Positions 24,465 to 33,595 of a stretch of 64,000 nt of DNA are shown one piece after another. The notes under the pieces are model-generated. The model was given only the letters and a program-made list of their open reading frames with translations. It was not told the origin of the DNA and ran no database searches. Source of the DNA: Acidobacteriota bacterium (GTDB taxonomy: Bacteria > Acidobacteriota > Terriglobia > Terriglobales > Acidobacteriaceae); assembly GCA_021779935.1 (NCBI GenBank), contig JAJXZT010000006.1, positions 1-64,000 of the forward strand, in the 5' to 3' direction. Position 1 is the stretch's first letter, and every line of letters begins with the position of its first letter. The translations under genes and the position numbers were made by a program.

Positions 24465-27023
24465 TCAGCGTTTCCGCGTCTTCTGTTTGGGCTTTTTCGG
24501 CGAACGGGGCGGGGCTTCCTCCAGCAGGGCGAACTGGAGTTTGCGCTGCACGTGGTCGATGCGATCGAGGATGACGCGGACGCGGGCGCCGATGGAGTAA
24601 GTCTTTTTCGTGCGCTGGCCGATGATCTGGCGGGTGTTCTCGTGGTAGGCGTAACGGTCGTCGAACATCGTCTGCAAGGGGACGAGGCCTTCGATAAAGA
24701 GGTCAGTGAGCTCGACGAAGAGTCCAAACTTGGTGACCGAGGTGACGAGTCCGTCGAAGTCTTCGCCGATGCGGTCCTGCATGAACTTCACTTTCTTCCA
24801 CTCCAGCAGTTCGCGCTCGGCATCGTCGGCGCGGCGCTCGGCCATGCTGCTGTCTTCGGCGATGTGGTGCAACTCCTCTTCCGAGATGGGGCCAGAGAGC
24901 GGCTCGCGCGTAGCGACAGCTTCCGAAGATTGCGATGCGTGGGCGCGGCGGGATTTCTTGCTCGAAGATGCCCCGAGCGCGGCGAAGGATGCGACGGCTC
25001 CGGCTTCGCGCTGGTCGCCCTGTATGACCGCGCCTCCAACGCCGACTGGCACCTGGCCGTCGTGGCGCTCGGCATCATCATCGAGGACTTCCTTGAGGAT
25101 GCGGTGGACGATGAGGTCGGGATAGCGGCGGATGGGCGAGGTGAAGTGGGTGTAGCAAGTGGCGGCGAGGGCGAAGTGGCCCTCATTGATCTCAGAGTAG
25201 CGCGCCTGTTTGAGCGAGCGCAGCATGAGGAAGGAAAGGATGCGCTCCTCGGGCTTGCCGGCGATCTTATCGGTGAGCTTCTGGTACATGCGCGGGGTGA
25301 TCGCAACTGTCTTGGGAAGCTCAATGTCGCGGGCGCGCTGGCCGGCGCCGCGCCGGTCGCGGTGATCGGAGCGGACGTGGTAACGCTCGACGGGCAGGGG
25401 GCCGACGCCGAGCGAGTAGCCGAAGGTGACGGCAAGGTTTTCGAAGTCGTAGATGCGCTTGGCGTCGGGCTTTTCGTGGATGCGATAAAGCGAGGCGATG
25501 CGCTTCTGTTCAAGGTAAGTCGCGACGGTCTCGTTGGCGGCGAGCATGAACTCTTCGATGAGACGGTGCGCGAAGTTGCGCTCGGAGCGGGTAACGCCCT
25601 TCATCAGGCCGTTTTCGTCGAACTCGATGACGGGCTCGGGAAGATCGAAATCAATCGATCCACGGCGGCGGCGCTTTTCGTTGAGGATCTCCGCCAGCTC
25701 GCGCATCAAGCCGAAGAGACCGACAAGAGGCGCATATCGCACACGTAAACCCGGATCGCCATCGAGAATGGCGGCAACATCGGTGTAGGTCATGCGTTCG
25801 CTGGAACGAATGAGGCCAGGGCAAAGCTCATAGCCGACGATTTCGCCACGATTGTCGATCTCCATGACGCAGGACAGGACGAGGCGGTCGACCTTGGGGC
25901 GCAGAGAACAGATGTCAGTGGAGAGCTCGATGGGCAGCATGGGGATGGCGCGGTCGGGAAAGTAGACCGAGGTGCCGCGGATGACAGCTTCGATGTCGAT
26001 GGCCATGCCCTCGCGGACGTAGTGAGCAACGTCGGCGATGTGAACCTGGAGTTCGAAGTTACCGTTCTCAAGGCGGCGAACGGTGACGGCATCATCGAAG
26101 TCGCGCGCGGTTTCGCCGTCGATGGTGACAATGGGATGGCTGCGGAAGTCGCGGCGCTTGCGCAGCTCGCGCGCCGGGAGAACGGGTTCGATGGATTGCG
26201 CCTCCTGCAGGACGGACACTGGAAAGCGATGGGGCAGATGATGCTTGCGGATGACGATTTCGACATCGACACCGAAGTCGTCCTGGAAGCCGAGGATCTC
26301 GACGACGCGGCCACGGGGATTCTGGGTATGCGAGGGCCACTCGGTGATTTCGACGTCGACGACAACACCTTCAAGGTCGTCCCAATCCTGACGGCGCGCT
26401 TCGGTGCCGATGACGCGATCCTTCTCGGAGTGCGGATGGTGGTGGGCCGCGAGCGCGGGAATCTTACCCTCGGCTTCGGCTTCTTCTGCGTCAGGCCACT
26501 CCTTGCCATGAGGGATGACGATGTCCATGCTGACTTTCTCATCCAAGGGGCGGACGGAGTTGAAGCGCTGGCCGTAGTGGAAGATGCCGACCACGGTGAG
26601 CTGGGCACGATTCATGACGCGGAGGATGCGGCCCTCGGCGCGTCCATCTTTGGGCTGGCCTCTCAGTTCGACGAGCACCTGGTCGCCATGCATGGCGGTG
26701 CCGACTTCAGGGGGCGGAATGAAGACGTCGCCCTGGATGCGGTCGCGGGTGGCACGGTCGTCGGGGGCGACAAAGCCGAAGCCGTCGCGATGCATGCTGA
26801 GGCGGCCAATGACGAGGTTCCGGTTGGCGGCCTCGGCGGGGAGCGAGTAACGGTCGCGTCCGGTGAGGACCAGGCGGCCACGCTGAACGAGGCTTTCCAG
26901 CAGCTCTTCGAGTTCACGGCGCTCGTGGCCACGGAGGCTCAACTCGCGGACGAGTTGCTTGAACCCGGCGGAGCGGTGCGGCTCGCGTTCAATGTGCCGA
27001 AGAAGGGTGGTTTCCGAGATCAT
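24465..27023 (-). CDS. rnr: Ribonuclease R
   Basis: 852 residues, typical for RNase R, the processive 3'-5' exoribonuclease that degrades structured RNA. In order: an N-terminal HTH-like region (TLLRHIEREPHRSAGFKQLVREL), cold-shock OB domains, the catalytic RNB domain with the metal-binding aspartates in TIDGETARDFDDAV near residue 303, and a C-terminal S1 domain (DFDGLVTSVTKFGLFVELTDLFIEGLVPL). The C-terminus is strongly basic (PPRSPKKPKQKTRKR), as in RNase R. An insertion between RNB and S1 (VGGAVIQGDQREAGAV... about 60 residues) is unlike E. coli. Confidence 0.95.
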   Translation of the reverse strand: MISETTLLRHIEREPHRSAGFKQLVRELSLRGHERRELEELLESLVQRGRLVLTGRDRYSLPAEAANRNLVIGRLSMHRDGFGFVAPDDRATRDRIQGDVFIPPPEVGTAMHGDQVLVELRGQPKDGRAEGRILRVMNRAQLTVVGIFHYGQRFNSVRPLDEKVSMDIVIPHGKEWPDAEEAEAEGKIPALAAHHHPHSEKDRVIGTEARRQDWDDLEGVVVDVEITEWPSHTQNPRGRVVEILGFQDDFGVDVEIVIRKHHLPHRFPVSVLQEAQSIEPVLPARELRKRRDFRSHPIVTIDGETARDFDDAVTVRRLENGNFELQVHIADVAHYVREGMAIDIEAVIRGTSVYFPDRAIPMLPIELSTDICSLRPKVDRLVLSCVMEIDNRGEIVGYELCPGLIRSSERMTYTDVAAILDGDPGLRVRYAPLVGLFGLMRELAEILNEKRRRRGSIDFDLPEPVIEFDENGLMKGVTRSERNFAHRLIEEFMLAANETVATYLEQKRIASLYRIHEKPDAKRIYDFENLAVTFGYSLGVGPLPVERYHVRSDHRDRRGAGQRARDIELPKTVAITPRMYQKLTDKIAGKPEERILSFLMLRSLKQARYSEINEGHFALAATCYTHFTSPIRRYPDLIVHRILKEVLDDDAERHDGQVPVGVGGAVIQGDQREAGAVASFAALGASSSKKSRRAHASQSSEAVATREPLSGPISEEELHHIAEDSSMAERRADDAERELLEWKKVKFMQDRIGEDFDGLVTSVTKFGLFVELTDLFIEGLVPLQTMFDDRYAYHENTRQIIGQRTKKTYSIGARVRVILDRIDHVQRKLQFALLEEAPPRSPKKPKQKTRKR

Positions 27024-27235
27024 GGTCGATTAGCGCTCTGCCCGAGAGAAAGGCCAATGGCCGGGCGTGCTCCGCAAGCCCAATTATGACACTAAAGTTT
27101 CCCGCCGCTTCTGCCGTTAACTTCGTTGGTGCGGCAGAGGGTCCAGGCAACGCTGGTTTTGTTACTTATGACATAAGATCAACGTGACCTTCCACACCAG
27201 TGGGCTGGGCCGTAAGATGCCGTGCGGAGATAGTG

Positions 27236-27445
27236 ATGCTGGAAAAAGTGCTCCAACTCTTGTCGATCAGTTGCCGACACTCCCATATCTCGCAACCGTT
27301 CCACGCGCCGATGGCAACGGGCGCACGGCGGTTTGCGGACTGGGAGCCGATCACGGCCGGCGGTGCTACGAACTACGTTGTGTGCCTGGACTGCGGCAAG
27401 CAATTCGCCTACGACTGGACAGAAATGCGAGTTGTCCGTCATTGA
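27236..27445 (+). CDS. Small zinc-ribbon-like protein, conserved in Acidobacteriota
   Basis: 69 residues. It contains CRHSHISQPF near the N-terminus and YVVCLDCGKQFAYDWTEM near the C-terminus: CxxxH and CxxC pairs spaced for a single zinc ribbon. I recognise the C-L-D-C-G-K-x-F-x-YDW-x-EM motif as a small protein common in this phylum, with no known function. Start ATG 27236 is chosen because GGAG lies 8 bases before it. The gene is divergent from rnr. Confidence 0.7.
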   Translation: MLEKVLQLLSISCRHSHISQPFHAPMATGARRFADWEPITAGGATNYVVCLDCGKQFAYDWTEMRVVRH

Positions 27446-27528
27446 GGCCAGACCTGGTTGCAGGTCCGACTGTGGCTACGTGTGACTCGCGTTGCTCCCG
27501 CCTTGTGTGGTTACTTCAAGACAAATGA

Positions 27529-27640
27529 GAGCGGTTCCCCTATTGAGATAGTTGGGGCTGGTGTACCGCAGCGGCTGAAGCCTCGATTCTGACCGCGCGG
27601 CGACGCCGGGCTGAAGCCCGGCTCTACCAAGCGATATTCC
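27529..27640. repeat. Family B two-hairpin repeat, copy 2
   Basis: It begins GAGCGGTTCC, then GGTGTACC, GGCTGAAGCC and GCCGGGCTGAAGCCCGGC, and ends TCTACCA, as in the copy at 20950-21066 and in the same orientation. It lies downstream of murJ. The ends are approximate. Confidence 0.7.
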
Positions 27641-27688
27641 ACTGGACATGCCTTCCAGCTTCTCTGCATGAATCCATCGATGGCCATG

Positions 27689-29335
27689 TCAGGGCTTCAA
27701 TTCTTCTGAATTTGCGATCTCTGGAACTGGCGTTGTGGCGGGTTGTTTCTTGCGACGGCGAAGCTCTCCGGGCAACTCCGACCGGGTGGCCCAGAGACCG
27801 GCAAGCGTCACGACGGCCCAGACGATGGTGCTCGCCGCGATCGCCTTGATTTCTCCGAAGCGGCTGCTGCCGTGCCAATGGTGGCCGGCGGCGTAGGCGG
27901 CCACTCCGGCAAACAGCGAGACAAGAACCACCTTCCCCCATTCCGTCCAGCGCATCTCCCCAAAGGTGACGAGCTTCTTCTGGTGCAGCAACAGCGCGAC
28001 GACAACGGTATTGACCAGGATGCCGACGTCAGAGGCGACGGCCAGCCCGGGAATCCCCATGGACTGAAAGAGAAACTTATACATGGGGATGGAGAGCACG
28101 GTGATGGCGGTGGCCGCGATCATGGGCACGAGAGTATTTCCAGCGGCATAAAACGCACGCGAATAGAAACCCTGCGCTGTCCAGAGAAAGAGAGAGATGG
28201 TGAAAATAAAGAAGTACACCGCCGTGGTGCGAGAGTCGGAGAAGGTGAACTCTCCGCGCCTGTAGACGAGGTCGATGATGGGCAGAGAGCAGGCACACAT
28301 CCATGCGGTGACAAGCAGGGAGATGCCGCCGACACGAAAGACGGAGTCGTTGACCATGCGGGAGAACTTCTTGTACTCCCCGGCAGCGATGAGACTGGTA
28401 AAGAACGGGAGTGAAGCCTGTCCGGTAGCCTGGCGCAGCATTCCCATGGGTGCGGAGAAAAGCCGCTTGGCGTAATTGAGGCGCGTAATGTCGCCGGTAC
28501 TGCCGGAGGCGAAGTGGCGAATGATCCATTCATCGGCGGTAACAAGCGAGACGCCGAGCATAAGAGGAATGGAGAGCTTGACCCACTCCTGAAAGCCTTT
28601 GTCGCGCCAGTCAAAGCTGACGCGGTAGCCGATACCGGTCTTGAGCGCGCCAACGGCGTTGAGCAGGAAGGGTCCAAGCACGCAGCCGGCAACGGCTCCG
28701 ATGGCCAGTGAAGCGACACCAAAACGGCGCGCACCAAGAACTCCACCGAGAATGATGAAGATGTTATAGGCGACGGGCGCAAAGGCGGGGAGCATGAACA
28801 TCCGGCGCGATTGCAGCACCGCCGACATCACCGTGCCGAGGAAGAAGAAAATCTGCGCGGGCAGCAGGATGCGGGTGAGGAGGATGCAAAGCTGCATCTC
28901 GGAGGTACGAAATTCAGGGAAAAACCAGCGGGTGAATTGCGGCGTGATGATCTCGCCGACGATAACCGCAATGCCCAAAACCACGGTCATCATGGTGATG
29001 ATGGCGGAGAAGGTCCGGCGAGCCTTTTCGTGCTGTCCCTCGGAGAAGTAACGGGTGTAGATGGTGATGAAGGTGATGGAAACCGCGCCGCCGGAGAGCA
29101 GGTAGTTGACGAAGTCCGGCAGGGTGAAGGCGGCGACGTAAGCGTCGGTCTGTCCACCGGCGCCGAATTGCCACGCGACGTAGACGTCACGCAATGCGCC
29201 GAAGACGCGCGAGAGCATGATGGCCGTTACCAGCATCAGGCTCGCGGAGAAAACGCTGTGCTCGTGCGAGGGACGGAAGAGGCGCAGCACACGCTGGAAC
29301 AGGCTGGGATGAGTGGATTCGCCGGTGGTCGCCAT
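27689..29335 (-). CDS. murJ: Lipid II flippase MurJ
   Basis: 548 residues with 13-14 predicted membrane helices of the MATE/MOP flippase fold (MviN). It moves lipid II across the inner membrane for peptidoglycan synthesis. Conserved stretches include LVTAIMLSRVFGALRDVYVAWQFG at the N-terminus, the FRxxxxEG-like PEFRTSEMQLCILLTRILLP region, and a central RLNYAKRLFSAPMGMLRQATGQA. A long polar N-terminal extension (about 25 residues) and a C-terminal extension (RRRKKQPATTPVPEIANSEELKP) are beyond the core. TACAAT lies 14 bases before the ATG on the minus strand. Divergent from ppa. Confidence 0.92.
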   Translation of the reverse strand: MATTGESTHPSLFQRVLRLFRPSHEHSVFSASLMLVTAIMLSRVFGALRDVYVAWQFGAGGQTDAYVAAFTLPDFVNYLLSGGAVSITFITIYTRYFSEGQHEKARRTFSAIITMMTVVLGIAVIVGEIITPQFTRWFFPEFRTSEMQLCILLTRILLPAQIFFFLGTVMSAVLQSRRMFMLPAFAPVAYNIFIILGGVLGARRFGVASLAIGAVAGCVLGPFLLNAVGALKTGIGYRVSFDWRDKGFQEWVKLSIPLMLGVSLVTADEWIIRHFASGSTGDITRLNYAKRLFSAPMGMLRQATGQASLPFFTSLIAAGEYKKFSRMVNDSVFRVGGISLLVTAWMCACSLPIIDLVYRRGEFTFSDSRTTAVYFFIFTISLFLWTAQGFYSRAFYAAGNTLVPMIAATAITVLSIPMYKFLFQSMGIPGLAVASDVGILVNTVVVALLLHQKKLVTFGEMRWTEWGKVVLVSLFAGVAAYAAGHHWHGSSRFGEIKAIAASTIVWAVVTLAGLWATRSELPGELRRRKKQPATTPVPEIANSEELKP

Positions 29336-29420
29336 CGCAGGTCATTGCGATTGTACACGGAAGAGCGAAGGGAGCCGAAGGTGGGAGCGGGCGTGACTGG
29401 CGAGGGAGGCCCTCGTCCGC

Positions 29421-29426
29421 TAGAAT
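29421..29426 (+). promoter_or_regulatory. -10 box of ppa
   Basis: TAGAAT, with a predicted 27-nt leader that carries AGGAAATGAG as ribosome-binding site before the ATG at 29460. Confidence 0.45.
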
Positions 29427-29459
29427 TGATAGCAATCATCCCGCAGGAAATGAGAACCC

Positions 29460-30008
29460 ATGATTCACGCTTGGCATGACATATCGCCGGGGGAGCATAT
29501 CCCCGCAGAGTTCAACTCCGTCATTGAGATTCCGTTCGGATCGAGCGTGAAGTACGAGCTCGATAAGCAGAGCGGGCTCATTAAGCTGGATCGCGTGCTG
29601 TACTCCGCCGTCTACTATCCGGCAAACTACGGATTCATTCCGCAGACGCTGGCCGAGGACGACGACCCGCTCGACGTGCTGGTGTTCTGCCAGGAGCCGG
29701 TGGTGCCGCTGACGATAATTCACGCACGCACGATCGGGCTGATGACGATGATCGATGGCGGCAAGAAAGACCACAAGATCGTCGCCGTGGCGACGCAGGA
29801 CCCGGAGTTCAACAGCTATCACGAGGCGGCGGAGATGCCTGACCATCGCCTGCTGATGCTGCGGCGATTCTTCCAGGATTACAAAATGCTGGAGGGCAAG
29901 GCAGTGGAAGTGGACGAAGTTTTACCGGCGAAGGAAGCCTTCCCTGTCATTGAGGATGCATTGGCGCGTTACAGCAAGCAACGGCGCAAGGGGTTCACCC
30001 AGAAGTAG
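29460..30008 (+). CDS. ppa: Inorganic pyrophosphatase
   Basis: 182 residues, family I soluble pyrophosphatase. It hydrolyses PPi released by biosynthesis and makes those reactions irreversible. The metal-binding signature [10 protein letters not shown] is near residue 68, with the further conserved KYELDK, GFIPQT and the [13 protein letters not shown] segment. The size is slightly above that of the E. coli enzyme. Good ribosome-binding site AGGAAATGAG and a strong terminator right after the stop indicate a single-gene transcript. Confidence 0.96.
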   Translation: MIHAWHDISPGEHIPAEFNSVIEIPFGSSVKYELDKQSGLIKLDRVLYSAVYYPANYGFIPQTLAEDDDPLDVLVFCQEPVVPLTIIHARTIGLMTMIDGGKKDHKIVAVATQDPEFNSYHEAAEMPDHRLLMLRRFFQDYKMLEGKAVEVDEVLPAKEAFPVIEDALARYSKQRRKGFTQK

Positions 30009-30030
30009 GTTGATGCGTGTCGATGCAGAG

Positions 30031-30055
30031 AACGGCGGCCTTCGTGGCTGCCGTT
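30031..30055 (+). terminator. Terminator of ppa
   Basis: The 10-bp stem AACGGCGGCC / GGCTGCCGTT (one G-U pair) with loop TTCGT, then TTCAATTT. It lies between convergent ppa and hemG. Confidence 0.65.
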
Positions 30056-30076
30056 TCAATTTGCGTTCGGGAATGT

Positions 30077-31495
30077 TCAGCGCGCCGGCTGCCCGGCGTT
30101 GGCAGCGAGGAGGCTGAGACGCAGCGCGGCTTCCTGGCCGGTGCGTATGCAGTCGGGCACTCCAATGCCGCGAAATGCGTTTCCGGTAATCTCCAGCGAA
30201 GGACGGCTTTTGACGGCAGCTTCGATACGCGCCACGCGATCAAGGTGTCCGGTGGTGTATTGCGCCATGGCTCCGCGCCAGCGGTAGATGCGGACAAAGC
30301 GCGGCTCGGCGTCGAGGCCGAGGATCGCCTTCAATTCGGCGCGCACGATCGACTCAATCTCCTGATCGCCGAGGGAAAGCACGGCCTCGTCCTTGGATCC
30401 TCCGAGGAACGAACGAACGATGCCCTTGTCAGCCGGAGCGCGATGCGGGAACTTGTTATGTACGAACGTGCAGGCCAACATGCGTCGGTGCTCGCTGCGC
30501 GGCACGAGGAATCCAAAGCCGGGAGGCAGACCCGAGAGTTGCTGCATGCTGTAGCCCATGGTGACGGTGACTGACGAGCTGTACTGGACAGCGCGAAGAT
30601 CGTCGGCGAGTTTGCCGTCCACATTGGCAAGCAACTTTCCGGCAACGCGAGCGGGAGTCGCCATAACGAGAGCATCGAAGCTCTCAACACCGGCAGATGT
30701 CGTCACATCGTATTTGCCGTCGCGCAATGCAATGGATTGCACGGATGTTCCAGTGCGCAGGGCAGAGCGATCAACGCGCTCAAGCAGGGCATCGATCATC
30801 TGCTGCATGCCGTCGCGCAGCGAACTGAAAAGAGGGCGCGGTTTGGCATGCGCCATCACAGCCTTCATCTTGTTATGGGCGGCGAGCATGGCGCGACTGA
30901 GGCTGCCATACTTCTCTTCCATATCGACAAAGCGCGGCAGCACGGCGCGAGCGCTGAGATCGGAGGCATCGCCGCCATAGACGCCGGAGAGCAGCGGGTC
31001 GGCCAGACGGTCGACGACCTCCGCGCCGAAGTGACGCTCGACCATCTGCGCCACGGTTTCGTCGTTGCGCATGGGACGCGGCGGGTGCAGAAGCTCGGCG
31101 ACCATGCGGCACTTGGTCCCCACGGAGAAGAGGGGAGAAAGCGCTGTCGGCAAGATTTTGGTCGGCACCATGAACATGAGGCCGTCGGGCATGGCGATGA
31201 GGCGGTTATGAACGACGATGTAGGTCTTGCGCTGCGCGTCGTTGGAACCGATCAACTGATCGGCGATGCCGAGTTCCTGGCAGAGATTGGCGGCCCAAGG
31301 TTTTTCGGTGAGGAAGGAGTCGGGGCCGCCTTCTACAAGGCACCCATCGATGTGTTCGGAGAACATCGATCCGCCGAGGCGATTGCCGGCCTCAAGCAGG
31401 ACATAGGTGAGCGGCACTCCCTTGGTGCGCTCTTTTTCCAAATAAAAAGCGGCACTCAAGCCTGAGATGCCGCCGCCAATAATCCCAACTCGCAT
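30077..31495 (-). CDS. hemG: Protoporphyrinogen oxidase, oxygen-dependent HemY type
   Basis: 472 residues from the ATG at 31495, which directly begins the FAD-binding motif MRVGIIGGGISGLSAAFYLE; the longer frame overlaps hemH and is rejected. The family features are GGSMFSEHIDGCLVEGGPDSFL (substrate channel/FAD region) and the C-terminal RCxRTGQEAA-like PDCIRTGQEAALRLS. It oxidises protoporphyrinogen IX (or coproporphyrinogen III in coproporphyrin-type pathways) with O2. It is third in the hemE-hemH-hemG operon: the hemH stop is four bases before its ATG. Whether the pathway is classical or coproporphyrin-dependent cannot be told from these genes alone. Confidence 0.93.
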   Translation of the reverse strand: MRVGIIGGGISGLSAAFYLEKERTKGVPLTYVLLEAGNRLGGSMFSEHIDGCLVEGGPDSFLTEKPWAANLCQELGIADQLIGSNDAQRKTYIVVHNRLIAMPDGLMFMVPTKILPTALSPLFSVGTKCRMVAELLHPPRPMRNDETVAQMVERHFGAEVVDRLADPLLSGVYGGDASDLSARAVLPRFVDMEEKYGSLSRAMLAAHNKMKAVMAHAKPRPLFSSLRDGMQQMIDALLERVDRSALRTGTSVQSIALRDGKYDVTTSAGVESFDALVMATPARVAGKLLANVDGKLADDLRAVQYSSSVTVTMGYSMQQLSGLPPGFGFLVPRSEHRRMLACTFVHNKFPHRAPADKGIVRSFLGGSKDEAVLSLGDQEIESIVRAELKAILGLDAEPRFVRIYRWRGAMAQYTTGHLDRVARIEAAVKSRPSLEITGNAFRGIGVPDCIRTGQEAALRLSLLAANAGQPAR

Positions 31496-31499
31496 ACCG

Positions 31500-32426
31500 T
31501 TACCGCGCTCCCGCCGCCATTTTCGACGCCAATCGCTCGCGCGCCAAGGCCGCCACGGCCCGCGCAAGCATAGGCGAATCGTTCAGCGACTCGGCTCGCC
31601 ACAGGCGCATTCCGTGCGAAGCCGCGAACTGCTTGAAGGCAATATCAATGTCGTACAAAACTTCGACGTGATCACAGAGGAAACCAATGGGCTGCACGAA
31701 GACGCCAGCATGGCCCTCACTCTTCAGGGCAAGGATCGTCTCTTCCACTGTGGGGCCGATCCAGACTCCACCCGACATGCCCTGACTCTGAAATGCGAAT
31801 CGCCACGTTCCGTTGAAAACTTCCGGCACCTGCTTCGCAACCAGCGAGGCGGTTTCGCGCGCCTGGGATGCATAAGGATCGCCGGCTTCAATGGTGCGTT
31901 GCGGGACGCTGTGCGCGGTGAAGATTACGGGCAGAGACGACCTGGCTTCCGCGGAGGCTTTCTTCAGTCCATCGCGCAGAAGCTGTCCGAAGGCTTCGAT
32001 AAGAAGGGGTTGATCGTGCCAACTTTCGATGAAGTCCACGGTGAACGGCGCTCGACCGGTTTCTCCCACCACGGCGCGTTTGTAGAGTCCGACACTGGTG
32101 CGCGAGTTCTGTGGCGCCATGCAGATGGCCACGGCATGGGTCACACCCTCTTCCGCCATCTCGATGACGGTATCGCGAATATAAGGCTTCCAGTTGCGCA
32201 TGCCGACGTAGGCGGGAATTCCGAGTTGGAGAGAAATGGCATCCGCCTGCTGGAAGGTGAGCTCGGTAAGAGGAGAGTGGCCAATCAGCTCGTAGCGGTG
32301 CTGGATCTCTTTGACAACTTCGGCGGGCAGAGGGCGTCCGCTGGTCACATTCTTCAGGTAGGCAGGAATGTCCTCGGGTTTTTCCGGGGTTCCATGCGCA
32401 AGAAGAAGAATGGCTGCGCTCTCCAT
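31500..32426 (-). CDS. hemH: Ferrochelatase
   Basis: 308 residues from ATG 32426, beginning MESAAILLLAHGTPEKPEDI, the normal opening. A much longer frame overlaps hemE in another reading frame and is an artefact. It inserts Fe2+ into porphyrin. The family residues are in IFTAHSVPQRT, where His is the metal-ligand His, and in FAFQSQGMSGGVWIGPTV, which matches the ferrochelatase signature. The start is five bases after the hemE stop, so translational coupling is likely. As with hemG, it could act on coproporphyrin III in a coproporphyrin-dependent pathway. Confidence 0.94.
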   Translation of the reverse strand: MESAAILLLAHGTPEKPEDIPAYLKNVTSGRPLPAEVVKEIQHRYELIGHSPLTELTFQQADAISLQLGIPAYVGMRNWKPYIRDTVIEMAEEGVTHAVAICMAPQNSRTSVGLYKRAVVGETGRAPFTVDFIESWHDQPLLIEAFGQLLRDGLKKASAEARSSLPVIFTAHSVPQRTIEAGDPYASQARETASLVAKQVPEVFNGTWRFAFQSQGMSGGVWIGPTVEETILALKSEGHAGVFVQPIGFLCDHVEVLYDIDIAFKQFAASHGMRLWRAESLNDSPMLARAVAALARERLASKMAAGAR

Positions 32427-32431
32427 CACGA

Positions 32432-33487
32432 CTACTTCACTCCCTGGCTCCGCAGTTGCGCGGAGTACTCTTTCACAAATCCGGCGAGAGCTTTCACGTT
32501 GTCCACGGGGGTCTGTGGCAGGATGCCGTGTCCGAGATTGAAGATGTGTCCGGGACGGCCGTTGGCCTGCCTCAGGATATTCTCGGCGCGGGATTGAAGT
32601 TCCGGCCACTCGGCGAAGAGCAGTACCGGATCGAGGTTTCCCTGTACGGCGGTGTCGTGGCCGATCATCTGCCATCCCTTATCAAGCGGAACGCGCCAGT
32701 CGAGTCCGAGGACATCGGCGTGCGTTTCCTTCATGGAAGGAAGCAGGGTCGTGCTGTCGGTGCCGAAGTAGATGATGGGCGCTCCGGTCTTCCGCAAGCG
32801 CTGAATCAACTCCGTGGTGCGCGGCAGAACGTAGCGACGATAATCCTCCACGCTCAGGCATCCCACCCAGCTATCGAAAACCTGGAGGACGTCGGCTCCG
32901 GCGCGGACCTGATCGGCTGCATAGGCGACAAGGACTTCGACCAGTTTGCCGAGAAGTTCATCCCACAGCGCCGGCGAGCGATACATCATGCGTTTGACTT
33001 CGACGTAATTGCGCGACCCGCCGCCTTCAATCATATAGCTGGCAAGGGTGAACGGCGCTCCGCAGAAGCCAATGACCGGAAGCTTATTGCCCCAGTGCTT
33101 GACGCACTCAGCGATGCCCTCGGCGACGTAGTGCAATTCGGAGGCATGGTCGGTGGACAGCGCATCCACGTCCTCTGCCGTACGCACCGGGCGTTCGATG
33201 ACCGGGCCTTCTCCGGCGGTAAAGTGGAAGGGCAAGCCCATCACTTCGAGCGGAAGCAGGAGGTCGGCAAAGATGATGGCGGCATCGACGCCAAGCGCTT
33301 CGGCGGCCGTGATGGTGACTTCGGCGGCGAGCTTGGGCTTCTTGCAGATATCGACAAGGGAATGGTGCTTGCGGACTTCGCGATACTCGGCCATGAAGCG
33401 GCCAGCCTGGCGCATAAACCAGACCGGGGTCGATTCGGTGGGAAGTCCCTTACAGGCGCGGACAAAGATGGATTCAGGAGCAGCCAT
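32432..33487 (-). CDS. hemE: Uroporphyrinogen decarboxylase
   Basis: 351 residues, standard length. It decarboxylates the four acetate chains of uroporphyrinogen III to coproporphyrinogen III. The N-terminal signature is PVWFMRQAGRFMAEYREVR, and GFCGAPFTLASYMIEGGGS is the second conserved stretch. First gene of a tight operon with hemH and hemG; 5 bp and 4 bp separate the three genes. On the minus strand no Shine-Dalgarno is visible; TACATT lies nine bases before the ATG, possibly the -10. Confidence 0.96.
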   Translation of the reverse strand: MAAPESIFVRACKGLPTESTPVWFMRQAGRFMAEYREVRKHHSLVDICKKPKLAAEVTITAAEALGVDAAIIFADLLLPLEVMGLPFHFTAGEGPVIERPVRTAEDVDALSTDHASELHYVAEGIAECVKHWGNKLPVIGFCGAPFTLASYMIEGGGSRNYVEVKRMMYRSPALWDELLGKLVEVLVAYAADQVRAGADVLQVFDSWVGCLSVEDYRRYVLPRTTELIQRLRKTGAPIIYFGTDSTTLLPSMKETHADVLGLDWRVPLDKGWQMIGHDTAVQGNLDPVLLFAEWPELQSRAENILRQANGRPGHIFNLGHGILPQTPVDNVKALAGFVKEYSAQLRSQGVK

Positions 33488-33595
33488 GAAACTACTAATG
33501 TAGCACTGCGGATGAACTCCGGGGTGTGACTGGAATCACAACCAGCGGGTGCCCGGATGGGGCATTGCCGAACGGGAAAATCTCTTGCCGGAGAG

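Noticed and set aside
32427-32675. 83-codon N-terminal extension of hemH
   Set aside because: It is out of frame inside hemE, and MESAAILLLAHGTP is the expected ferrochelatase start.
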